Source of the DNA: Limnochordia bacterium
GTDB lineage: Bacteria > Bacillota > Limnochordia > DUMW01
NCBI GenBank assembly: GCA_023230925.1
Contig: JALNWK010000067.1
Coordinates: 1-12,204, forward strand
Length of the DNA stretch: 12,204 nucleotides
Reading direction: 5' to 3'
Shown: in pieces, positions 1 to 6,751 of the stretch
How positions within the stretch are numbered: the stretch's first letter is position 1
Layout of the letters: every line of letters starts with the position of its first letter
Translations under genes and position numbers: made by a program
The notes under the pieces: model-generated
What the model saw: the letters and a program-made list of their open reading frames with translations, nothing else
Database searches by the model: none
What the model was told of the DNA's origin: nothing

Positions 1-36
1 ACGTTCTTCCCAAAGCTGACGTTTGTCTTGGGTCAC
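1..36 (-). CDS. Partial 5' end of a putative IS66 accessory protein (TnpA-like)
   Basis: Only the first twelve codons are present: a GTG start followed by residues TQDKRQLWEER, and the frame then leaves the window. The start is well supported by the Shine-Dalgarno GAGGTGA at 51-45, eight bases upstream; a second in-frame GTG at 39-37 is also possible with a five-base spacer. IS66 first-ORF proteins commonly begin with a similar charged stretch of the form TxxxRxxLWxER, ahead of a helix-turn-helix. That similarity is recalled family knowledge, and twelve residues cannot prove it. The protein would be a DNA-binding accessory factor for transposition, not the DDE transposase itself. Confidence 0.4.
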   Translation of the reverse strand, partial: MTQDKRQLWEER

Positions 37-122
37 CACACCAGTCACCTCGCTAAGTTATGATGGTTCGATTATCCCACCACAACAAAACTGGTGCTAT
101 GTGGGTTAGCTTTGACGTTTAC
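1..122 (-). mobile_element. Terminal segment of a putative IS66-family insertion sequence (runs off the left edge)
   Basis: Read on the minus strand, the segment begins at 122 with GTAAACGTCAAAGC, which resembles the GTAAGCG-type termini of IS66-family elements. About 80 bases further in lies a strong Shine-Dalgarno followed by the start of an ORF, the expected spacing for the first IS66 ORF. If the boundary is right, the flanking DNA starts at 123, and the 8-bp target duplication usual for IS66 would be gctatttg (123-130), with its other copy beyond the far end of the element, outside this window. The opposite inverted repeat is not available, so family membership is inferred from one end only. 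Confidence 0.4.
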
Positions 123-413
123 GCTATTTGGCTCAAATCATTGAGCACGCGCTGACAGTCTTCAGCTTTTCAGGTTCAAGTGAATGGCATTATCTACGGT
201 CTTGAGACATGATTCCAACGCTATCCCGAGTGACTTGCGCAACACCTCCAGCAACGATAGCTCCAAGTCTTGCAGGGAAATGTTAAAGTATTCTCGAAGA
301 TTTCCCCATACGAGAGGCTCGATCCCTTCTTTTACCTCTACCTCATCACTAAGGATCCGCGTATCTCTCTTACTATTACTAAGAACACCTAGTAAGACCC
401 GTAAACTTCTTAC
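123..413 (-). pseudogene. Frameshifted, IS-interrupted remnant of an unidentified gene
   Basis: On the minus strand, codons from 413 to 165 stay open for 83 residues with protein-like composition, for example EPLVWGNLREYFNISLQDLE followed by LSLLEVLRKSLGIALESC, predicted to be amphipathic helices. The frame has no ATG, GTG or TTG near its beginning, just after an in-frame TGA at 416-414, and it ends at TGA 164-162. If one A is removed from the AAAA run (T-run 167-170 on the plus strand), the frame continues as KAEDCQRVLNDLSQIA to base 123, exactly where the putative IS begins. The simplest reading is a gene interrupted by the insertion and then decayed, with its 5' end also lost. I do not recognise the family; a decayed transposase N-terminus is one possibility. 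An open frame by chance cannot be excluded. Confidence 0.3.
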
Positions 414-484
414 TCATACTTGCTGCCCTGTTTTGGATAGTCTGTCCAAAGGACCCGGTTTCTTTCAGGGAGTTTGGTTGGCGG

Positions 485-919
485 TTGTCCCAGACTAAGC
501 ACATGGGCTATCGATTCTTTACTTACGGACTACTTGGATGGACAATGGAAATTGTGTGGACTGGTTTGGGTTCCTTCTTGCGCGGCGAGTGGCAACTGGT
601 GGGTAGGACCTATCTGTGGATGCTCCCCATTTACGGACTAGGAATTGTTTTGGAACCTATTCATGATCGGATTCGTCATCTGCCGTGGTATCTGCGAGGA
701 TTGGTTTGGGTTGGTGCCATCTTCGGCGTGGAAGCAATCACAGGCACAATCTTGAGGGTAACAGTTGGTATCTGTCCTTGGGATTACAGTCGTACATCTT
801 ATTCGGCTTTGGGGGGAGCAGTCCGGCTCGACTACGCCCCCCTCTGGTTTGGAGTAGGTCTTGGATTTGAGAGACTCCATGACTTTCTAGACCAAGTCAG
901 AGTCTTGCTTCGGCCCTAG
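485..919 (+). CDS. Small multi-span membrane protein, CmpB-like putative ABC-transporter permease family (PF06541)
   Basis: This is the only plausible complete gene on the plus strand, 144 residues. It begins with the family-like segment YGLLGWTMEIVWTGL (about 14-28) and has further hydrophobic segments at about 42-57, 70-90 and 118-130. It ends with the conserved block CPWDYS (97-102), RLDYAPLWFG (114-123) and FERLHD (128-133). These match what I recall of the CmpB/DUF1113 integral membrane proteins of Firmicutes, whose transport role has not been demonstrated. The start is a TTG; AGGGAG at 467-472 lies 12 bases upstream, which is longer than ideal, and ATG at 503 is the alternative but has no Shine-Dalgarno. 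No convincing promoter was seen. The last 33 bases overlap the 3' end of the convergent pyruvate kinase gene. Confidence 0.72.
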   Translation: MSQTKHMGYRFFTYGLLGWTMEIVWTGLGSFLRGEWQLVGRTYLWMLPIYGLGIVLEPIHDRIRHLPWYLRGLVWVGAIFGVEAITGTILRVTVGICPWDYSRTSYSALGGAVRLDYAPLWFGVGLGFERLHDFLDQVRVLLRP

Positions 920-2353
920 TTCATGCACCTTAATAAAATTAGTGCCCACCGGTGTACTACCGCCGACCCCCGCAGTGACAGCCACAAGATCGCCCCTTGA
1001 GGCAATACCAAGCTCACAGGTCCTTTGAGCGCTAAGCTCAATGACAGTATCGGTATCCTGAGCAAAATCGACAATACGGGGGAATACACCCCATACTAGG
1101 GAGAGCTTCCTAGCTACCTTGACCGAAGGAGTTGTGGCTACAATCGGAGTCTTGGGTCGGAAACGGGCCACCTTCCTTGCGGTACTACCTGAACGGGTGG
1201 AAGAAATAATCGCCTTTAATCCCAACTCATAGGCCGTCACACAGGTAGCATGACAAATGGCATCGGCAACAGTTAGGGAGGTCTGGGCTGCCCGTTTATC
1301 TAGGATCTCCTTATAGGGCAATGCCACATCGGCGCGGTCAGCAATGGAGCGCATCATCTGCACCACTTCCAAGGGATACTTGCCCACCGCAGTCTCCCCA
1401 GAAAGCATCACCGCATCGGTGCCGTCGAAAATAGCATTGGCAACATCAGCAACCTCAGCCCGGGTAGGTCGGGGATTTCGCACCATAGAATCGAGCATTT
1501 GGGTGGCGGTAATCACTGGCTTCCCCGCCTCATTGCACCGGCTAATGATCAGTTTCTGTAGGAGGGGAACCTCCTCAGTAGGTAATTCGATACCCATATC
1601 ACCCCGCGCGACCATAATACCATCAGCAGCATCGATAATCTCCCCGATATTCTCAATACCCTGCATGTTCTCGATCTTGGCAATGACATCAATGTCCCCT
1701 TCGAGACTATCCAAAAGCCTTTTTACCGCCAGTGCATCCTCCGCCCGCCGGGTAAAGGAAAGGGCAATAAAATCCACGTTAAGCTCACAGGCAAAACGGA
1801 TATCTTCAATATCTTTCTCGGTAAGAGAGGGCAGGTCAATGCGGATCCCCTGTAGGCTTACACCCTGTCTGCTTTTTAGGATCCCGCCGGTCGTAACAGA
1901 GCAGACTAGCTCACCTTCACTGATCTCCTGCACTACAAGTTCAATCATTCCATCATCAATGAAAACCACTGTGCCTGGTGTTACATCGGTAAGAAGGGAA
2001 GGATAAAGCACTGATACACGTCTACTATCCCCAACAATCGGTTCCGGGGTCAGGCGAAAGGTCTGACCCTTTCCCAGGATAATCGGCTCTTTCACTTCAC
2101 CGGTGCGGATCTTGGGACCTTGGATATCAAACATAACACCGATATGTACATCGAGTTCACTAGCCGCACGGCGCACGTTCTCAACCCTTTTTCTGTGTTC
2201 ATCATGGGTGCCGTGGGACAGGTTTAGTCGGGCTACGTTCATACCATACCGAACCAGATCATAAATTATCTCGTAGTCCTCGGAAGCCGGTCCGAGGGTA
2301 CACACAATCTTTGTTTTTCTTTTAGCTCGCTGCAGCAAGAAGCTGTTTACCAC
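887..2353 (-). CDS. pyk: Pyruvate kinase
   Basis: It catalyses phosphoenolpyruvate plus ADP to pyruvate plus ATP, the last step of glycolysis, in the cytosol. The 488-residue protein opens with KRKTKIVCTLGPAS and has the substrate-binding segment ARLNLSHG (41-48), a B-domain lid at about 85-185, the signature DVIAKIENMQG with catalytic Lys226, metal ligands Glu228 and Asp252 (ARGDMG), and MLSGETA in the second half of the barrel. It ends after the ordinary C-terminal regulatory domain, so the extra PEP-utiliser-like domain of Bacillus enzymes (about 585 residues) is absent. The segment QGPKIRTG carries Lys81 where K+-dependent enzymes have Glu. The start is GTG, with AAAGGGG about ten bases upstream. 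It follows hom by 21 bases and is the last gene of the obgE-proB-hom-pyk unit. No terminator is visible downstream. Confidence 0.96.
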   Translation of the reverse strand: MVNSFLLQRAKRKTKIVCTLGPASEDYEIIYDLVRYGMNVARLNLSHGTHDEHRKRVENVRRAASELDVHIGVMFDIQGPKIRTGEVKEPIILGKGQTFRLTPEPIVGDSRRVSVLYPSLLTDVTPGTVVFIDDGMIELVVQEISEGELVCSVTTGGILKSRQGVSLQGIRIDLPSLTEKDIEDIRFACELNVDFIALSFTRRAEDALAVKRLLDSLEGDIDVIAKIENMQGIENIGEIIDAADGIMVARGDMGIELPTEEVPLLQKLIISRCNEAGKPVITATQMLDSMVRNPRPTRAEVADVANAIFDGTDAVMLSGETAVGKYPLEVVQMMRSIADRADVALPYKEILDKRAAQTSLTVADAICHATCVTAYELGLKAIISSTRSGSTARKVARFRPKTPIVATTPSVKVARKLSLVWGVFPRIVDFAQDTDTVIELSAQRTCELGIASRGDLVAVTAGVGGSTPVGTNFIKVHELGPKQDSDLV

Positions 2354-2374
2354 GAATATAATGCCCCTTTCTAA

Positions 2375-3685
2375 TTACCGGTGCAGTCGTAGGCACAAAG
2401 GCTTGCCCCAGACAAAACTCTGTGCGGCTATTTCCTCAATGGCTTCATTCATTGCCGCTTCTTTGGCCTGGTGTGTCAAGATCACCAAGGGAACGTAGTT
2501 GTCTTTTCCATGAATCTCCATTTGCAGCACCGAAGCAATACTAATGCCAAACTTTCCAAAAATGGATCCCACCTGAGCCAGAATTCCCGGCGCATCATAG
2601 GCAAAGAACCTGATATAAAAGCGATTGGAAATCTCCCCTAAGGGTGCTAGGCGCGGAGAGTCGCAGGGGTCAATCGTACGGTTGCAGAAACCAACCCCGT
2701 TCCTAAGCAGTAGGTCCTTGGATAGATCCACGATGTCGCTAACTACTGCACTGGCAGTGGGTAGTTGCCCGGCGCCCGGTCCATAAAAAGCGGTGTTTCC
2801 GACAAAATCCCCGGTAACCGAAATGGCATTGAGTTCGTTATTCACCGAAGCGAGAAGATGGCTGCCTGGAACCAAGGTCGGATGTACCCGCAGATCCAAC
2901 CCGCTATCCGTATCCTTAAATATTGCCAGCAATTTAATCACGTAGCCAAAACTCCGGGCAAAATCAATATCTAGCTTAGTAATATCAGCAATCCCCTCTA
3001 CAGGGATCCGATCGAAATCCACAACTGCAGAGGAGACAATAGATGCTAAAATAGCCAGTTTATGTGCAGCGTCATAACCACTAATATCCAAAGTGGGATC
3101 TGCTTCGGCAAACCCTTTTACCTGTGCTTGTCTTAATGCTTCATCGAATTCCATGCCGTCTTGATACATTTTGGTCAGCACATAGTTCGAAGTACCATTA
3201 AGAATACCTTCCATGCTGATGATCCTATTTCCTACTAAACCCTCTTTAAGGCCTTTAATGATCGGGATGCCGCCGCCAACACTTGCTTCAAATAATAGGT
3301 CTACATGGTGCTCTCTGGCCAGTTTGAATAGTTCCCGTCCTTTGGTGGCAATCAAGGCCTTGTTCGCAGTTACCACATGTTTCCCGGCACAAATCGCCCT
3401 TTGTACCAGATCATAGGCAATCTCCGTCCCACCAATGGTCTCAACCACTACCCTAATCTCTGGATCATCTATGATCACAGCGGGATCCTCACTACACACC
3501 ACAGCAGATAGATCAAGATCATGGTGCCCCCAACGGACATCTACAGCGGCCTTTAGTCGATAATCGATTCCCGTACGAGCCCTTAACAGCTCCCTTTGGT
3601 TTAGCAATAGCCGGGCAACTCCGGTACCCACTGTTCCAAGACCGAATATCCCCACATTAAGTCTGTTTTCCGCCAAAGCCGGCAA
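2375..3685 (-). CDS. hom: Homoserine dehydrogenase with C-terminal ACT domain
   Basis: It reduces aspartate-4-semialdehyde to homoserine with NAD(P)H, the branch point to threonine and methionine. From the TTG start chosen here the protein has 436 residues. The Rossmann motif GLGTVG lies at 15-20, followed by VVTANKALIA and the catalytic-domain segments GGGIPIIKGLKEGL, LNGTSNYVLTKM and GFAEADPTLDISGYDAAHKL. An ACT domain fills about 356-430 (APGILAQVGSIFGKFGISI) and suggests feedback control, usually by threonine. The start is uncertain: AGGAGG at 3694-3689 overlaps the proB stop and sits three bases before TTG 3685 and twelve before TTG 3676. An ATG at 3712 would overlap proB and has no Shine-Dalgarno. 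Lying directly after proB, where proA is expected, is unusual. Confidence 0.94.
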   Translation of the reverse strand: MPALAENRLNVGIFGLGTVGTGVARLLLNQRELLRARTGIDYRLKAAVDVRWGHHDLDLSAVVCSEDPAVIIDDPEIRVVVETIGGTEIAYDLVQRAICAGKHVVTANKALIATKGRELFKLAREHHVDLLFEASVGGGIPIIKGLKEGLVGNRIISMEGILNGTSNYVLTKMYQDGMEFDEALRQAQVKGFAEADPTLDISGYDAAHKLAILASIVSSAVVDFDRIPVEGIADITKLDIDFARSFGYVIKLLAIFKDTDSGLDLRVHPTLVPGSHLLASVNNELNAISVTGDFVGNTAFYGPGAGQLPTASAVVSDIVDLSKDLLLRNGVGFCNRTIDPCDSPRLAPLGEISNRFYIRFFAYDAPGILAQVGSIFGKFGISIASVLQMEIHGKDNYVPLVILTHQAKEAAMNEAIEEIAAQSFVWGKPLCLRLHR

Positions 3686-3688
3686 CCC

Positions 3689-3694
3689 CCTCCT
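3689..3694 (-). promoter_or_regulatory. Shine-Dalgarno of hom embedded in the proB stop codon
   Basis: Minus-strand AGGAGG shares bases with the proB stop TAG (3695-3693). It rules against ATG 3712, which lies upstream of it, and favours one of the TTG codons at 3685 or 3676. A ribosome terminating on proB would stand on the hom ribosome-binding site, so translational coupling is likely. Confidence 0.6.
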
Positions 3695-4817
3695 ATGATG
3701 GTTTATTGGCATTTACGCCCGGCACAATAACCAAGTTATCTCGATGAATCACTTCATCGTAGTAGGCATGTTCCAAGACCTTGCTCAACTGATCTGTCCG
3801 TAGACCCATGATCTTGGCAACTTCTTCCCCATGGTAATTCACCAGTCCCCGACCCACTTCATTACCCGTCTCATCCACAACAAGTACTAGGTCTCCCTGG
3901 GAAAACTCACCTTCCACACCGATAACTCCACTGGGTAGCAGAGACTTACCGTGTACAACTAAGGCCTGCTGGGCGCCAGGGTCAATCTTAATCCTTCCTT
4001 GGGGCTTCTGATAAAAAGCCAACCAACGTTTCTTACCCATAATCTTTTGCTTCTGCGGCACAAATCGGGTACCGATTTCCTCTCCGGCAACAATTCTGCG
4101 GATCACATCTTCAATTTTCCCATTGGTAAGATAAGTGGTAATTCCGCATGCCATTGCGGTTTGTGCAGCCTGTAGCTTTGTGATCATTCCTCCGGTTCCC
4201 ACCCCACTAATACTGTCTCCCGCTGCTTGTAGCAGTCTTTCATCAATACAGGTCACCTCAGGCACAATCCTAGCATCGGCATACTTGTTGGGGTCCTTGG
4301 AATACAGGCCATCAACATCGGATAGGATAATCAACATGTCCGCATCGACTAACGCCGCCACAAGGGCGGACAACCGATCATTGTCCCCAAAGCAAAGCTC
4401 ATCCACCGCGACAGTATCATTCTCGTTAATCACCGGAATCACGCGGAAATCTAATAGTTTTTGCAGCGCGTGTCGGGCGTTCAAATACCTTTCTCGCTGC
4501 ATTAGATCCGCCCGTGTTAAAAGCACCTGGGCTGTAGTCTGTCCATACTCACTGAAGAGTTTTTCGTACACCTGCATCAGCAGTCCCTGTCCCACAGCGG
4601 CTACCGCCTGTTTCTCAGAAACAGAGTCGGGACGTTTTTTCAAACCAAGTTTACTGACTCCCGCCCCCACTGCCCCGGAACTAACTAAAACCACTTCATG
4701 CTCCATATTACTTAGGTCAGAGACTTGCCGGACAAGCCGTTCCATCTGCAAGAAATTCAATCTTCCATTGGCATGGGTAAGGGTGCTCGTCCCCACTTTA
4801 ACCACAATCCGTGCCAT
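3693..4817 (-). CDS. proB: Glutamate 5-kinase (gamma-glutamyl kinase) with PUA domain
   Basis: It phosphorylates glutamate to gamma-glutamyl phosphate, the first step of proline synthesis. The 374-residue length is normal. The amino-acid kinase domain shows IVVKVGTSTLT (4-14, Lys7 and Gly9), VSSGAVGAG (45-53), the glutamate-binding stretch NENDTVAVDEL followed by FGDNDRLSALVA (131-154), LSDVDGLYSKDP (165-176) and GTGGMITKLQAA (207-218). A PUA domain covers about 273-355, as in the E. coli-type enzyme; there the kinase domain binds the feedback inhibitor proline. It starts with ATG 25 bases after obgE, behind a GGGGGAAGG ribosome-binding site. Its usual neighbour proA (glutamate-5-semialdehyde dehydrogenase) is not in the window, so the next step must be encoded elsewhere. 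Confidence 0.96.
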   Translation of the reverse strand: MARIVVKVGTSTLTHANGRLNFLQMERLVRQVSDLSNMEHEVVLVSSGAVGAGVSKLGLKKRPDSVSEKQAVAAVGQGLLMQVYEKLFSEYGQTTAQVLLTRADLMQRERYLNARHALQKLLDFRVIPVINENDTVAVDELCFGDNDRLSALVAALVDADMLIILSDVDGLYSKDPNKYADARIVPEVTCIDERLLQAAGDSISGVGTGGMITKLQAAQTAMACGITTYLTNGKIEDVIRRIVAGEEIGTRFVPQKQKIMGKKRWLAFYQKPQGRIKIDPGAQQALVVHGKSLLPSGVIGVEGEFSQGDLVLVVDETGNEVGRGLVNYHGEEVAKIMGLRTDQLSKVLEHAYYDEVIHRDNLVIVPGVNANKPS

Positions 4818-4842
4818 AACTTTCCTTCCCCCAAAAAACAGC

Positions 4843-6126
4843 CTACTCTACGTAATCAAACTCAAATTCCCCAATTCTAACCGTATCACCATTGGCCACA
4901 CCAGCATCCCTCAAGGCATTAATCACCCCGGCCCGTTCCAGCCGTCTACTAAAATACCTTAAGGCATCGGGGTTTTCAAGATCAACCCTGGCAAGAAAGT
5001 GATCAATCCCCGCACCTTGCACAACGTAGACGCCATCTTCTTTGACCACACTAAATTCCTCAAGGGAGGGCCGGGACGGTCTAGGACGGTGCACATAAAT
5101 ATCTTTGGGGAGAGATTCCTCCTCTTGGGATTTTAGTCCTTGGAGCTCTTCGAAGATCCGGTACTTCAACTGCTCCACACCTTGGCCTGTCACTGCAGAT
5201 ATGGCCAGTACCTCGGCCCCATCAAGTTCCCTGATAAACTCATCTAGGGTTTTTTCTAACCGATCACCTAACAGATCCGTTTTGTTGGCACATAGGATCT
5301 GGGGCAACTCGGCCAAAGCCGGATCATAGGCCGCAAGCTCTCGGTTAATCGTCAGAACGTCCATGGCCGGGTCTCTGCCTTCACTTCCCGACAGGTCCAC
5401 CAGATGCACAAGAAGTCTTGTTCGTTCCGCATGTTTCAAGAACCGGTGCCCCAGGCCCACTCCTTCAGCCGCACCTTCAATCAGCCCTGGTAAGTCTGCA
5501 ACAACGAAGCTCTTACCAGGCTCAATGGACACTACGCCAAGATTAGGCACCAAGGTGGTAAAATGGTAATCGGCTATTTTCGGCTTTGCATTGGAGATCG
5601 CCGAAATCAAAGTGGATTTGCCCACATTGGGATACCCAATAAGGCCCACATCTGCTAGGAGTTTGAGCTCCAGCCGCAGTTCCACCCGATCTCCCTTTTC
5701 ACCCTTTTCCGCAAAGGCAGGGGCTTGTCTTTGCGGAGTAGCAAAACGCGCATTCCCCCGGCCACCCCGGCCACCTGATGCCACTAACAGACGTTGGTTA
5801 TGTCGGACTAGATCACCTAGAAGCCGGTTACGTTCATCATATACTAAGGTACCCACAGGCACAAAGACAATGAGATCCTCACCGTTTTTGCCAAACCGTC
5901 TCGCGCCTGCGCCTTTTTCGCCATCCTGAGCCCGGTAAAGCTTTTTATAGCGTAAATCAACTAACGTATTTAGATTTTGATCGGCAACAAGAAATACATC
6001 TCCACCGTTACCGCCATCACCACCGTCAGGACCCCCAGCGGGTATATACTTCTCCCTGCGAAAACTCGCTGCCCCGTTACCACCATGGCCGCCCTCAACT
6101 GATATCTGTACTTCATCAATAAACAT
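4843..6126 (-). CDS. obgE: Obg-family GTPase, 50S ribosome assembly
   Basis: This is a slow GTPase that binds the large ribosomal subunit during late assembly and links growth to stress signalling. The 427 residues carry all three parts of the Gram-positive protein. The glycine-rich Obg fold (1-158) contains GGHGGNGAASFRREKYIPAG, GGPDGGDGGNGGDV and SGGRGGRGNARF. The G domain has G1 GYPNVGKST (164-172), switch I FTTLVPNLG, G3 DLPG (211-214), G4 NKTD (281-284) and G5 SAVTG (310-314). The C-terminal OCT domain, about 358-427, ends FEFDYVE. It is the first gene of a unit separated from rpmA by a terminator, with its own leader. In Bacillus, spo0B lies between rpmA and obg; here it is absent. ATG start with an AGGAAGTGG-like ribosome-binding site. 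Confidence 0.97.
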   Translation of the reverse strand: MFIDEVQISVEGGHGGNGAASFRREKYIPAGGPDGGDGGNGGDVFLVADQNLNTLVDLRYKKLYRAQDGEKGAGARRFGKNGEDLIVFVPVGTLVYDERNRLLGDLVRHNQRLLVASGGRGGRGNARFATPQRQAPAFAEKGEKGDRVELRLELKLLADVGLIGYPNVGKSTLISAISNAKPKIADYHFTTLVPNLGVVSIEPGKSFVVADLPGLIEGAAEGVGLGHRFLKHAERTRLLVHLVDLSGSEGRDPAMDVLTINRELAAYDPALAELPQILCANKTDLLGDRLEKTLDEFIRELDGAEVLAISAVTGQGVEQLKYRIFEELQGLKSQEEESLPKDIYVHRPRPSRPSLEEFSVVKEDGVYVVQGAGIDHFLARVDLENPDALRYFSRRLERAGVINALRDAGVANGDTVRIGEFEFDYVE

Positions 6127-6177
6127 CTGTTTCCACTTCCTAACTCGGTACCGTAGGCGCAGTAAGGTTCTGGCCTG

Positions 6178-6225
6178 ACAGGGGAATATCTAACCCCTGT
6201 GGATAGTAGGCTTCTTGCCTCTATC
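6178..6225 (-). promoter_or_regulatory. Two tandem hairpins in the obgE leader RNA
   Basis: In the minus-strand transcript, GATAG-AGGC-AAGAA-GCCT-A-CTATC (6225-6202) forms a 9-bp stem with one bulged A. One base later, ACAGGGG-TTAGATATT-CCCCTGT (6200-6178) forms a perfect 7-bp stem with a nine-base loop. The first hairpin starts at about the predicted transcription start and the second ends 51 bases before the obgE ATG. Neither is followed by a U-run, so they are not terminators. They could stabilise the 5' end of the mRNA or be a protein-binding or RNase-processing site; the palindromic DNA could also be an operator. Confidence 0.5.
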
Positions 6226-6233
6226 TTAATCGT

Positions 6234-6263
6234 ATCATACCCTGCTTACCAGGACCATATGAA
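6234..6263 (-). promoter_or_regulatory. Candidate sigma-A promoter of obgE-proB-hom-pyk
   Basis: The -10 box is TATGAT (6239-6234, five of six consensus bases) and the -35 is TTCATA (6263-6258, four of six) with an 18-bp spacer. Initiation would fall near 6227, giving a leader of about 100 bases that begins with the two hairpins. The need for a promoter is supported by the terminator just upstream; the exact boxes are a moderate match only. Confidence 0.45.
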
Positions 6264-6349
6264 AGGGACAGTAACCCGCTAGATTAACCCTCAAACAGAC
6301 ACTATCTTTAGTCACCCAAATGATACCAAGATTCCAAACGAAAGGCAAT

Positions 6350-6398
6350 AAGAAGAAAAAAGAGCCCTCCCCCGTACTATCAACAGAAGAAGGCTCTT
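6350..6398 (-). terminator. Rho-independent terminator after rpmA
   Basis: On the minus strand, AAGAGCC (6398-6392) pairs perfectly with GGCTCTT (6366-6360), with a 25-base loop that can partly pair further, followed by TTTTTCTTCTT. It lies 18 bases beyond the rpmA stop. It closes the rplU-prp-rpmA unit and separates it from obgE. The region 6127-6349 between it and obgE holds only the promoter and hairpins listed. Confidence 0.85.
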
Positions 6399-6415
6399 AA
6401 ACTAGCATCGCTTTA

Positions 6416-6742
6416 CTACCCTTCAATAACACCCACTGCAACCGCGGGCTCGAGTACCTCAGGCTCAACGCTGACGAATTTACCATTACGTCCTTTGGCA
6501 TCATAAGAAACATATCCGTCAACCTTCGCAAACAAGGTATGATCTCTGCCTAGCCCAACATTATCCCCAGCCTTAAACTTAGTACCCCGCTGCCGGACTA
6601 GGATGCTACCAGCAATCACAAACTGTCCATCATGTCGTTTTAGACCCAGCCTTTTGGACTCACTGTCCCGTCCATTACGGCTACTACCGACTCCCTTTTT
6701 CGTAGCAAAAAGTTGTAGATCAAAATATAGCATTTGCATCAT
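6416..6742 (-). CDS. rpmA: 50S ribosomal protein L27, Firmicutes type with cleavable N-terminal extension
   Basis: L27 reaches the peptidyl-transferase centre of the 50S subunit through its N-terminal tail. The recognisable core is TKKGVGSSRNGRDSESKRLG followed by GSILVRQRGTKFKAGDNVGLGRDHTLFA. Ahead of it is the extension MLYFDLQLFA, which in Firmicutes must be removed by the protease Prp, cutting after the Ala so that the mature protein begins TKKG. The usual site is LQFFA; here the third residue is Leu. The C-terminus runs on about twelve residues beyond the usual end near FVSVEPE, with a hydrophobic VLEPAVAVGVIEG tail. Three in-frame ATGs (6742, 6739, 6733) follow GGGAGG at 6749-6744 with spacers of 1, 4 and 10 bases; 6739 or 6733 is more likely than 6742. 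Confidence 0.96.
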   Translation of the reverse strand: MMQMLYFDLQLFATKKGVGSSRNGRDSESKRLGLKRHDGQFVIAGSILVRQRGTKFKAGDNVGLGRDHTLFAKVDGYVSYDAKGRNGKFVSVEPEVLEPAVAVGVIEG

Positions 6743-6751
6743 GCCTCCCTT

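Noticed and set aside
184..498. Plus-strand open frame of 104 residues upstream of the CmpB-like gene
   Set aside because: Serine-, threonine- and arginine-rich composition, no ribosome-binding site and no recognisable motif; the opposite strand over 165-413 looks more protein-like.
1344..2006. Plus-strand open frame of 220 residues inside pyk
   Set aside because: Antisense shadow of the conserved pyruvate kinase barrel; serine-rich, with no motif and no ribosome-binding site.
3686..3712. ATG 3712 as the start of hom
   Set aside because: It lies upstream of the AGGAGG, has no ribosome-binding site, overlaps proB and would translate the Shine-Dalgarno itself as HRRG.
4135..4962. Long plus-strand open frame (275 residues) opposite proB and obgE
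   Set aside because: It is a shadow: the minus strand encodes complete, motif-rich ProB and ObgE here, and the plus-strand product is Ser/Thr-rich with no family resemblance.
6178..6200. Palindrome in the obgE leader as a second terminator
   Set aside because: No U-run follows the stem; instead a mixed sequence continues to the obgE start.
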